Assembly: GCA_947599755.1 (NCBI GenBank)
Contig: CANQFO010000029.1
Coordinates: 1-12,828 of the forward strand
Direction of reading: 5' to 3'
DNA: 12,828 bases
From: an uncultured Bacilli bacterium
GTDB lineage: Bacteria > Bacillota_I > Bacilli_A > RF39 > UBA660
In this document: positions 6,540 to 12,067 of the stretch, in pieces
Position numbering within the stretch: position 1 is the first letter of the stretch
Layout of the letters: each line of letters begins with the position of its first letter
Made by a program: the position numbers and the translations under genes
The notes under the pieces: generated by a model
What the model saw: only the letters and a program-made list of their open reading frames with translations
The model's database searches: none
Told to the model about the DNA's origin: nothing

Positions 6540-6818
6540 ATGAAAATTACATCTGTAAATGTACGTAAGATTGAAAAAGAAGGTTCACGTATGAAAGGAA
6601 TTGCATCTGTATTATTAGATGATAGTTTTGCCGTACATGATATTCGTATAATTGAGGGAGACAACGGACTATTTATAGCAATGCCTAGCCGAAAGACTGC
6701 TACTGGTGGTTATCGTGATATCGCTCATCCAATTAATCCAGAAGTACGTTCAATGTTTGAAGAAGCTATTTTGGATGCATATAAAAATGCAGAAGATACA
6801 ACAGAAGAAAGCGAGTAG
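6540..6818 (+). CDS. spoVG: Septation/sporulation regulator SpoVG
   Basis: SpoVG is a small nucleic-acid-binding regulator that affects sporulation, asymmetric septation and capsule or virulence genes in Firmicutes; RNA binding is documented in several species. The 92-aa product carries the family core: ITSVNVRKI, GIASVLLDDSFAVHDIRIIEG, NGLFIAMPSRK, YRDIAHPINPEVRSMFEEAI, and a short acidic tail (DTTEESE). The ATG follows a very strong GGGAGGAG at 7 bp. It is monocistronic, with its own promoter and a terminator whose loop holds the stop codon. Codon use differs from its neighbours: more TTA, GTA, ATA, ACA and CCA, fewer T-ending codons. This fits strong expression, or a different history. In Bacillus several genes (sspF, ispE, purR, yabJ) lie between veg and spoVG; here none do. 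Confidence 0.97.
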   Translation: MKITSVNVRKIEKEGSRMKGIASVLLDDSFAVHDIRIIEGDNGLFIAMPSRKTATGGYRDIAHPINPEVRSMFEEAILDAYKNAEDTTEESE

Positions 6819-6831
6819 TCGCTTTTTTTTT
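6805..6831 (+). terminator. Terminator of spoVG
   Basis: AAAGCGA (6808-6814) pairs with TCGCTTT (6819-6825) around a GTAG loop, extendable by further A-T/G-U pairs, followed by a run of T to 6831. The spoVG TAG stop (6816-6818) lies in the loop. This is the most classical terminator of the window. Confidence 0.85.
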
Positions 6832-6845
6832 CAGGAATAATGTGT

Positions 6846-6908
6846 ATGGTTGTAATTTATTTTCTGTTTCTGGTTAGTGAAGTATTTATATTTAGGGAAA
6901 TAATATGA
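6846..6908 (+). CDS. Possible tiny hydrophobic peptide ORF (20 aa)
   Basis: ATG 6846 to TGA 6908 encodes MVVIYFLFLVSEVFIFREII, almost entirely hydrophobic; an ATG at 6840 would add two residues. AGGA (6833-6836) lies 9 bp before 6846. Its TGA overlaps the ATG of the next tiny frame (ATGA). It lies just after the spoVG terminator and has no clear promoter. It may well be chance in A+T-rich DNA. Confidence 0.2.
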   Translation: MVVIYFLFLVSEVFIFREII

Positions 6909-6961
6909 TGAAGTTGAAATTGATAGATGTGGCCAAGAGGGTATTTGTGAAAAATTATTAA
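6905..6961 (+). CDS. Possible tiny cationic peptide ORF (18 aa)
   Basis: ATG 6905 to TAA 6961 encodes MMKLKLIDVAKRVFVKNY, with AGGGA (6894-6898) 6 bp before the start. The peptide is basic and could form an amphipathic helix. The stretch is richer in purines and G/C than the T-rich DNA around it, which is more like coding than spacer sequence here. It lies upstream of yabP, so a spore-related peptide in the style of SpoVM is conceivable, but there is no residue-level match. Low confidence. Confidence 0.25.
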   Translation: MMKLKLIDVAKRVFVKNY

Positions 6962-6977
6962 TAAATGTTTATTCTTG

Positions 6978-7007
6978 ATTCTAAATTTTTCTTTTTTTTC
7001 ATATCTT
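6978..7007 (+). promoter_or_regulatory. Possible sporulation (mother-cell) promoter of yabP-yabQ
   Basis: ATTCTA (6978-6983), a 16-nt T-rich spacer, and CATATCTT (7000-7007): the same element and spacing as before yabG. Bacillus yabP and yabQ are sigma-E dependent. The rest of 6832-7057 holds only the two tiny frames and T-rich DNA. Confidence 0.35.
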
Positions 7008-7057
7008 TTTTTAGGAAGTAAAAATATTTGATTTTTTGGTGAAAGGAATTGAGTTTT

Positions 7058-7351
7058 ATGGATAAGCAGGATAATAATATTAGTGGTTATAATCATGGGA
7101 TTAGTCTGTTGGAAAGAAAGAATTTAGTTATTACTGGGGTAAAAAAGATTGAAAATTTTGATAGTGAGCAATTTTTATTACAAACAATTATGGGATTTAT
7201 GGTTGTAAAGGGTGAAGGATTAGAACTTGTTAAGTTGGATACTTTGCAAGGAAATGTTTCTATTAAGGGATTAGTTCATGGAATTAATTATGTGGAAGAG
7301 AATGCAAAGAAGGAAAAGGAAGATAGTATTTTTAATCGGTTATTTAAATAA
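7058..7351 (+). CDS. yabP: Sporulation protein YabP
   Basis: YabP/YqfC family protein required for proper spore formation, expressed in the mother cell in Bacillus; its biochemical role is unclear. The ATG at 7058 is preferred over an in-frame TTG at 7049, because GAAAGGAATTGAG gives a Shine-Dalgarno at usable distance and the TTG would sit within it. The 97-aa product has the family layout: HGISLLERKNLVITGVKKIENFD, then EQFLLQTIMGFMVVKGEGLEL, the VSIKGLVHGINYVEE strand, and a basic C-terminal IFNRLFK. This matches the Bacillus pattern (ISGVKxVESFDxEEFLLET; FxxKLFK end). The stop TAA shares one base with the yabQ ATG (TAATG), so the pair is translationally coupled. Confidence 0.92.
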   Translation: MDKQDNNISGYNHGISLLERKNLVITGVKKIENFDSEQFLLQTIMGFMVVKGEGLELVKLDTLQGNVSIKGLVHGINYVEENAKKEKEDSIFNRLFK

Positions 7352-7626
7352 TGGTTTTAAAAATACAAATTCATGCTTTACTTTTTTCTTTCTTTTTTGG
7401 TATTTTCTTTGCATTTATGGTTAATTTGAATTATCGTTTTTTATTTTATCAAAGAAAAATTGTTCAATTTATTGTTACCTTTTTTTTTGTTCTTGATATG
7501 TCTCTTTTATATTTTCTTATTATTCGTTATATTAATGAGGCAATTCTTCATCCTTATTTTTTATTGTTAATTTTACTTGGTTTTTATATTGGATATTCTT
7601 TCACTTCTTTTATGCGTAAGAGGTAA
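7351..7626 (+). CDS. yabQ: Spore cortex biosynthesis protein YabQ (short form)
   Basis: YabQ is a mother-cell membrane protein needed for spore cortex formation and located around the forespore in Bacillus. This one is 91 aa and consists almost entirely of the membrane core: helix 1 (about 4-24, IHALLFSFFFGIFFAFMV), a basic loop with YRFLFYQRK, helix 2 (about 38-58), a short NEA/HPY loop, helix 3 (about 66-84), and a basic end (FMRKR). The arrangement with the small conserved loop (YINEA) and the final GFYIGYS segment follows the YabQ domain. The roughly 100-residue C-terminal extension of Bacillus YabQ (about 210 aa) is missing. The start overlaps the yabP stop, and a terminator follows. The family call rests largely on context plus topology. 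Confidence 0.85.
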   Translation: MVLKIQIHALLFSFFFGIFFAFMVNLNYRFLFYQRKIVQFIVTFFFVLDMSLLYFLIIRYINEAILHPYFLLLILLGFYIGYSFTSFMRKR

Positions 7627-7641
7627 TAAATTTATTATTGT

Positions 7642-7673
7642 AAAGATAAGTATCTATTTGACACTTATTTTTT
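7642..7673 (+). terminator. Candidate terminator of yabP-yabQ
   Basis: AAAGATAAGT (7642-7651) pairs with ACTTATTTTT (7663-7672) as a 10-bp stem with one G-U pair and an 11-nt loop, followed by T. The loop contains most of the TTGACA (7658-7663) that looks like the -35 of divIC, so end and start of two units overlap. Confidence 0.5.
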
Positions 7674-7712
7674 GTATTTATATTGTTTATTTTTACTTTT
7701 TGGCGTTATAAT
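7658..7712 (+). promoter_or_regulatory. Tandem promoters of divIC
   Basis: Upstream promoter: a perfect TTGACA (7658-7663), 17 bp, then TATTGT (7681-7686). Downstream promoter: a perfect TATAAT (7707-7712) with a weak TTGTTT (7683-7688) 18 bp upstream. Both point to divIC. Confidence 0.55.
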
Positions 7713-7735
7713 GTATGTTGATAAGGTAGGTGAAG

Positions 7736-8041
7736 ATGGTGGCTTTAAAGAATAGAGAGAAGAAAAAAATGAAAAGAAGAATTTTGTTTTTAGGATTTAG
7801 TTCTGTTTTAGTCATTGTTGCTACAACTTTTACAATTGGTCAATATTGGGTTGAAATTTATGATAAATATCAGGAGAAAAAAGATTTGGAAAGTGAACTT
7901 ATTGCTTTAAAAGAGAAGGAGGATAAATTGCAATTAGATGCTTCTAAGTTACAAGATCCTGATTATATTGCTCGTTATGCTAGAGAAAAATATTTGTATT
8001 CTAAGGAGGGAGAGTTTATTCTTAAAATTCCTGAAAATTAG
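7736..8041 (+). CDS. divIC: Cell division protein DivIC (septum formation initiator family)
   Basis: DivIC/FtsB family bitopic membrane protein that joins FtsL and DivIB at the division septum, and in Bacillus also in the sporulation septum. Start candidates are GTG 7730, ATG 7736 and GTG 7739; ATG 7736 is chosen, with AAGGT (7722-7726) upstream. The 101-aa product has a short basic cytoplasmic end (NREKKKMKRR), one membrane helix (about 17-36), a heptad-like coiled coil (about 40-74, rich in Glu, Lys and Leu), and the family C-terminal block DPDYIARYAREKYLYSKEGE followed by FILKIPE. Length and motif are normal. It lies after yabP-yabQ as in Bacillus, but as a separate transcription unit with its own promoters. 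The spoIIE and S1-domain yabR genes that follow it in Bacillus are absent here. Confidence 0.95.
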   Translation: MVALKNREKKKMKRRILFLGFSSVLVIVATTFTIGQYWVEIYDKYQEKKDLESELIALKEKEDKLQLDASKLQDPDYIARYAREKYLYSKEGEFILKIPEN

Positions 8042-8117
8042 TTTTTTCTTGAAAAAGATGATCGTTATTTTTTGTGTTTTTTAGGAAAATTTTAGAGTAA
8101 AAATTTTTCTTTCTTTC

Positions 8118-8146
8118 TTGTTTTGATTTTTGATTTTTGTTATAAT
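8118..8146 (+). promoter_or_regulatory. Promoter of tilS
   Basis: TTGTTT (8118-8123), a 17-bp spacer, and a perfect TATAAT (8141-8146) preceded by TGT (extended -10). It lies 28 bp before the tilS start. The preceding 8042-8117 is T-rich with no gene and no convincing terminator. Confidence 0.6.
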
Positions 8147-8174
8147 TTTTACTGTTGTTTTTTGGGAGGTTTTT

Positions 8175-9488
8175 ATGATTTGTATAGAGGATTCTTTTTC
8201 GTTTAAAACTCATGATATTATTGTTGTAGGTTGTTCTACGGGACCTGATTCTATGGCACTTTTAGATATGCTTTTATCTATTCGTAAAAAATATCAGCTT
8301 TCTTTAATCGTTGCTCATGTAAACCATAATGTACGACCGGATAGTTATCAGGAAGCGGTTTATATGGGGCAGTATTGTGAGAGAAATCAATTGGTTTTTG
8401 AAACGATGACTATTGATGAATATGGGGATGATAATTTTCATAATGAGGCACGAAATATTCGGTATCATTTTTTTGAGACTTTGGTGCAAAAGTATGATGC
8501 AAATTATTTGATGACTGCTCATCATGGTGATGATTTAATTGAGACTATTTTGATGAGGATTGTTCGAGGATCTAATTTGAGTGGATATAGTGGTTTTAAA
8601 AAGATTGTTAATATGGGTACTTATCAAATTGTTAGACCTTTGATTGGTTATACAAAAAAGGAATTGGAAGAGTATGATCGTGAGAGAAATATTTTTTATT
8701 TTGTTGATTCTTCTAATGATAAGGATAAGTATACTAGAAATCGTTATCGGAAGTATGTTCTTCCTTTTTTGAAGGAGGAAGATAGTCATGTTCATCATAA
8801 ATTTTTAAGATTTAGCGAGACTCTTAGTGAGGCAAATCGTTTTATTGAGCAGGCTAGAAATGATGCTCTTTTACGTGTTGTTTTGGCGGATGCTATTATG
8901 ATTGATCAATTTAAGAAAGAAGATCCATTTTTGCAACGGGAAATTTTATATTATTTTTTAAGTGAATTTTATCCTGATGATTTGATTTTGTTAAATCATA
9001 AACATATTGATTTAATTTTGAATTTGATTTATAGTAAAAAAGCAAATAGTTTTATTAATTTACCTAATGATGTTATTGCGAATAAGAGTTATAATATGCT
9101 AGAATTAAAAAGAGATATTGAACAAATTACTAGTTATGAAATTGAATTTGATCATTATGCTGTGTTACCGAATGATCATGTTATTGAAAAGGTTGATGAT
9201 TCTTTGGGTAATAGTAATTTTATTTGTCGTCTTGATAGTTCTGAGATTTTTCTTCCTTTGATTATTCGGACAAGAAGAATCGGGGATAGGATGATGGTTA
9301 AGGGATTGTCTGGTTCTAGAAAGATAAAGGATATTTTTATTGATTGTAAGATTGAAAAGGATGATCGAGAGATGTGGCCTGTTGTTGTTGATTCAAAGGG
9401 GCAAATTATTTGGCTTCCTGGTTTAAAAAAATCAAAATTTGACAAAAAAAAGTCTGAGAATTATGATATAATACTGAAATACAGTTAA
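8175..9488 (+). CDS. tilS: tRNA(Ile)-lysidine synthase
   Basis: TilS uses ATP and lysine to convert C34 of tRNA-Ile2 (CAU anticodon) into lysidine, so that it reads AUA and is charged with isoleucine. ATG 8175 is chosen because GGGAGG (8164-8169) lies 5 bp upstream; the frame is open from 8130 but those codons overlap the promoter. The product is 437 aa. N-terminal N-type ATP pyrophosphatase domain: PP-loop STGPDSM (21-27), HVNHNVR, MTAHHGDDLIET (about 113-124), RGSNLSGYSG, IVRPLIGYTKKEL and DSSNDKDKYTRNRYR. Central helical domain, then a C-terminal domain with RTRRIGDRM and IWLPGLKKSKF. The PP-loop reads STGPDS where SGGPDS is usual. The ftsH promoter and ribosome-binding site lie within its last codons. 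Bacillus has hprT between tilS and ftsH; here it is missing. Confidence 0.96.
   Translation: MICIEDSFSFKTHDIIVVGCSTGPDSMALLDMLLSIRKKYQLSLIVAHVNHNVRPDSYQEAVYMGQYCERNQLVFETMTIDEYGDDNFHNEARNIRYHFFETLVQKYDANYLMTAHHGDDLIETILMRIVRGSNLSGYSGFKKIVNMGTYQIVRPLIGYTKKELEEYDRERNIFYFVDSSNDKDKYTRNRYRKYVLPFLKEEDSHVHHKFLRFSETLSEANRFIEQARNDALLRVVLADAIMIDQFKKEDPFLQREILYYFLSEFYPDDLILLNHKHIDLILNLIYSKKANSFINLPNDVIANKSYNMLELKRDIEQITSYEIEFDHYAVLPNDHVIEKVDDSLGNSNFICRLDSSEIFLPLIIRTRRIGDRMMVKGLSGSRKIKDIFIDCKIEKDDREMWPVVVDSKGQIIWLPGLKKSKFDKKKSENYDIILKYS
9439..9472 (+). promoter_or_regulatory. Promoter of ftsH, inside the 3' end of tilS
   Basis: A perfect TTGACA (9439-9444), 17 bp, and TATGAT (9462-9467), with an overlapping perfect TATAAT at 9467-9472 (22-bp spacing). 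It is the best -35/-10 pair of the window and uses the last coding bases of tilS. Confidence 0.65.
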
Positions 9489-9500
9489 GGAGGGAATTTA

Positions 9501-11474
9501 GTGAATAGAGGTATTGATAAAAAAACTGTAAAAAAAGGATTATTACCATATTTATTTATGGCACTTGTTATATTAGGGGTTTTTTATGTATTTAATGTGA
9601 TGAATCATGATGTCCATGTATTTACTTATGATGAGTTTATTCAAGCATTAGATGATGAGAAAGTGAAAGAAATTGAGTTAGTTACTCGTGGTAATGCTTA
9701 TACTTATGAAGCTACTGGTAAATTGAAAGGATATAAAGAAAATGAATCTTTTTTTGCTAGATTGCCATTTAGCGAAGAAGTTATGCGAAAGATAGTAGAG
9801 GCTAATGATGTTTATGATTTTAAATTGACTACGAAGCCTGATCCAGATTCTTCTTCTTTTTTACTTATTCTTGTTAATGTTTTACCAATTGTTTTACTTT
9901 TAGGAATTGCTTTTTGGTTTTTTAGTAGACAGATGGCTGGTAATAAGAGTTCTTTAGATTTTGGTAAGAGTAGAGCTAAATTAAATAGTGATAATAATAA
10001 AGTTACATTTAAAGACGTTGCTGGATTAAAAGAAGAGAAGGAAGAAGTTAAAGAGTTAATTGACTTTTTGAAAAATCCTAAAAAGTTTCAAAAGCTAGGT
10101 GCTCGTATTCCTAAGGGTGTTTTATTATTTGGTCCTCCAGGAACAGGAAAAACGTTGCTTGCTAAAGCAGTTGCAGGTGAGGCTAATGTACCATTTTATT
10201 TTATTAGTGGTTCTGATTTTGTAGAGTTATTTGTTGGTGTTGGTGCTAGTCGTGTTCGAGATATGTTTCAGCAAGCCAAAAGAAATGCGCCTTGTTTAAT
10301 TTTTATTGATGAAATTGATGCTGTTGGTCGTCAAAGAGGAACTGGTTTAGGTGGTGGACATGATGAGAGAGAGCAGACTTTAAATCAGTTGCTTACTGAG
10401 ATGGATGGATTTGGTGCGAATGAAGGAATTATTATTATTGCTGCTACTAATCGACCTGATGTTTTAGATCCTGCATTACTTCGACCTGGTCGTTTTGATC
10501 GTCAGGTAACGGTTAATTTGCCGGATGTTAAAGGGCGTGAGGAAATTTTAGCTGTTCATGCTAAAAATAAAGTTCTTTCTGATGGAATTACACTTACTAA
10601 TTTAGCGAAAAGAACTCCTGGTTTTAGTGGTGCTGATCTTGAAAATTTATTAAATGAAGCTGCGCTTCTTGCTGTTCGTAGGAATAAGGATAAGATATCT
10701 ATGAGTGAAATTGATGAGGCAACGGATCGTGTTTTAATGGGTCCTGCTAAAGTTTCTCATAAATATAGTGAAAATGATCGGAAATTGGTTGCTTATCATG
10801 AAGCAGGTCATGCGGTTATTGGTTTGAAATTATCTCATGCTAATGATGTTCAAAAAGTTACGATTATTCCAAGAGGCTCTGCTGGTGGTTATAATATGAT
10901 GGTTCCAAGTGAGGAAAAATTATGTTCTACTAAAACAGATTTGCTTGAAGAGATTACTGGTTTGTTGGGTGGTAGAACGGCTGAGGAAGTTGTTTTTGGA
11001 GAAATTACTACTGGTGCTCATAATGATTTTGAAAAGGCAACTAAAATTGCTCGAGCAATGGTTACTGAATATGGTATGAGTGATTTAGGCCCTCTTCAAT
11101 TTGAACAACAGGAGGGTAGTGTTTTCTTAGGAAGAGATTATAATAAGAGTCAGCATTTTTCTAATGAAGTTGCTAATGAAATTGATATGGAAATGAGAAA
11201 GATTATTAATGATTGTCATCAAAAGGCTACGGAAATTATTAAGAAAAATCGTGATTTATTAAAATTGATTGCTGATACTTTATTAGAGTATGAGACTTTG
11301 ACAAAAGAGCAAATTGAATATTTAGTTGAGCATGGTAAAATGCCGGATGAAGAAGATGAAAATAATTTAGAAGCAATGTCTATTACTAAATTGCGTGAGA
11401 TTGCTAAAGAAAAAGGAATTAAGAATTATTCTAAGATGAGTAAGGCTGAATTATTAAGAGAATTAGATGTTTAA
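9501..11474 (+). CDS. ftsH: ATP-dependent zinc metalloprotease FtsH with a C-terminal Rho_N/SAP-like extension
   Basis: Membrane-bound hexameric AAA+ protease that degrades misfolded membrane proteins and short-lived regulators. The GTG start follows AAGGAGGG (9487-9494) at 6 bp. Product 657 aa. Order: membrane helix 1 (about 14-34), external FtsH_ext domain, membrane helix 2 (about 119-141), AAA+ domain with Walker A GPPGTGKT (211-218), Walker B FIDE (268-271) and the second region of homology ATNRPDVLDPALLRPGRFDR (315-334), then the M41 peptidase domain with HEAGH (433-437) and the third zinc ligand Asp509 (GAHNDF). All catalytic residues are intact. After EYLVEHGKMP, an acidic linker (DEEDENN) leads to a motif of about 33 residues (about 624-656) like the Rho_N/SAP helix-extension-helix, which is not normal for FtsH. 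It has its own promoter and terminator. Confidence 0.98.
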   Translation: MNRGIDKKTVKKGLLPYLFMALVILGVFYVFNVMNHDVHVFTYDEFIQALDDEKVKEIELVTRGNAYTYEATGKLKGYKENESFFARLPFSEEVMRKIVEANDVYDFKLTTKPDPDSSSFLLILVNVLPIVLLLGIAFWFFSRQMAGNKSSLDFGKSRAKLNSDNNKVTFKDVAGLKEEKEEVKELIDFLKNPKKFQKLGARIPKGVLLFGPPGTGKTLLAKAVAGEANVPFYFISGSDFVELFVGVGASRVRDMFQQAKRNAPCLIFIDEIDAVGRQRGTGLGGGHDEREQTLNQLLTEMDGFGANEGIIIIAATNRPDVLDPALLRPGRFDRQVTVNLPDVKGREEILAVHAKNKVLSDGITLTNLAKRTPGFSGADLENLLNEAALLAVRRNKDKISMSEIDEATDRVLMGPAKVSHKYSENDRKLVAYHEAGHAVIGLKLSHANDVQKVTIIPRGSAGGYNMMVPSEEKLCSTKTDLLEEITGLLGGRTAEEVVFGEITTGAHNDFEKATKIARAMVTEYGMSDLGPLQFEQQEGSVFLGRDYNKSQHFSNEVANEIDMEMRKIINDCHQKATEIIKKNRDLLKLIADTLLEYETLTKEQIEYLVEHGKMPDEEDENNLEAMSITKLREIAKEKGIKNYSKMSKAELLRELDV

Positions 11475-11484
11475 TTCTTTTTTT
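11456..11484 (+). terminator. Terminator of ftsH
   Basis: AGAATTA (11459-11465) pairs with TAATTCT (11472-11478) around a 6-nt loop, extended by A-T and G-U pairs to 11456/11481; T continues to 11484. The stem includes the ftsH TAA stop. The stem is A-T rich and part of the T run is in the stem, so strength is uncertain. Confidence 0.5.
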
Positions 11485-11534
11485 AGTATTCTTATTGGTT
11501 GATTTTGATTTTTTCGTGTTTTTTTGAAAAATGA

Positions 11535-11543
11535 TGGTATAAT
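11535..11543 (+). promoter_or_regulatory. Extended -10 promoter of mscL
   Basis: TGG-TATAAT is a perfect extended -10, with no good -35 at 17 bp. It is 30 bp before the mscL start. The remainder of 11485-11534 is T-rich without further features. Confidence 0.6.
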
Positions 11544-11573
11544 TGTTTTATAATTTATAGGGAGTTGTAGTAT

Positions 11574-11999
11574 ATGGTAAAAAATAAGAAGAGGGGTTTA
11601 GAAACTATAGAAAGGGAAATGTCTGAATTTAAGACATTTATTTCTCGAGGAAATGTGGTTGATATGGCGGTTGGTGTTATTGTTGGTGGTGCTTTTGGAA
11701 AAATTGTTTCTAGTTTGGTGAATGATATTTTAATGCCATTATTAGGTATTGTATTAGGTGGATTGAATTTTAGTAATTTAAGTATTCAGGTTGGAGAAGC
11801 ATCTGTTACTTATGGGGTTTTTCTTCAAACGATTATTGATTTTTTAATTATTTCTTTTTCTATTTTTTTGATGATTAAATTATTTGAGAAATTTAAGAAA
11901 AAAGAGGAACCAAAAGATGTACAAGAAAATAGGAGTGAAGAGGTTATCTTATTAGAAGAGATTCGCGATTTATTGGAGCAAAAAAGTAAGGAGGAGTAA
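11574..11999 (+). CDS. mscL: Large-conductance mechanosensitive channel MscL
   Basis: Homopentameric channel that opens under membrane tension to release solutes on hypo-osmotic shock. The 141-aa product shows the N-terminal amphipathic helix (SEFKTFISRGNVVD), TM1 with the packed glycines (MAVGVIVGGAFGKIVSSLVNDILMP split at about residues 31-55), a short periplasmic loop (LNFSNLSIQVGEASVTYG), TM2 (GVFLQTIIDFLIISFSIFL) and a charged C-terminal helix (VILLEEIRDLL). The chosen ATG 11574 has AGGGAG (11559-11564) 9 bp upstream and gives a 15-residue lysine-rich N-terminal extension. ATG 11619 (MSEFKTF) would give the standard family N-terminus, but its AAAGGG is only 3 bp away. It is not part of the Bacillus ftsH neighbourhood and is an insertion relative to that order. 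Confidence 0.96.
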   Translation: MVKNKKRGLETIEREMSEFKTFISRGNVVDMAVGVIVGGAFGKIVSSLVNDILMPLLGIVLGGLNFSNLSIQVGEASVTYGVFLQTIIDFLIISFSIFLMIKLFEKFKKKEEPKDVQENRSEEVILLEEIRDLLEQKSKEE

Positions 12000-12013
12000 T
12001 GACTTCTTTTTAT

Positions 12014-12042
12014 TTGAAAAAAGTGTGATTTTATAGTATACT
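12014..12042 (+). promoter_or_regulatory. Promoter of dusB
   Basis: TTGAAA (12014-12019), 17 bp, and TATACT (12037-12042), with an overlapping TATAGT at 12032-12037. The -10 lies within a perfect 12-bp palindrome, ATAGTATACTAT (12033-12044), which could also bind a regulator. Confidence 0.6.
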
Positions 12043-12067
12043 ATGTTTGCTTTATGAGGGTGATTTT

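Noticed and set aside
6857..7096. Reverse-strand open frame over the spoVG-yabP gap
   Set aside because: Overlaps the yabP start, Lys/Ile/Asn-rich without motifs, no convincing start signals on that strand.
7624..7637. 14-bp A-T palindrome TAATAAATTTATTA after yabQ
   Set aside because: Purely A-T symmetry, expected often at this composition; the hairpin at 7642-7673 is the better structure.
8042..8174. RNA gene or riboswitch in the divIC-tilS gap
   Set aside because: T-rich, no cloverleaf or conserved riboswitch core visible; only the tilS promoter is supported. No tRNA, rRNA, CRISPR or insertion sequence was seen anywhere in the window.
8535..8798. Reverse-strand open frame within tilS
   Set aside because: Opposite a conserved TilS domain; Ile/Asn-rich product with no recognisable motif.
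11981..12010. Possible terminator after mscL (AAAAAG...CTTCTTTTT)
   Set aside because: Needs a 2-nt bulge and uses its T run in the stem; too weak to call.
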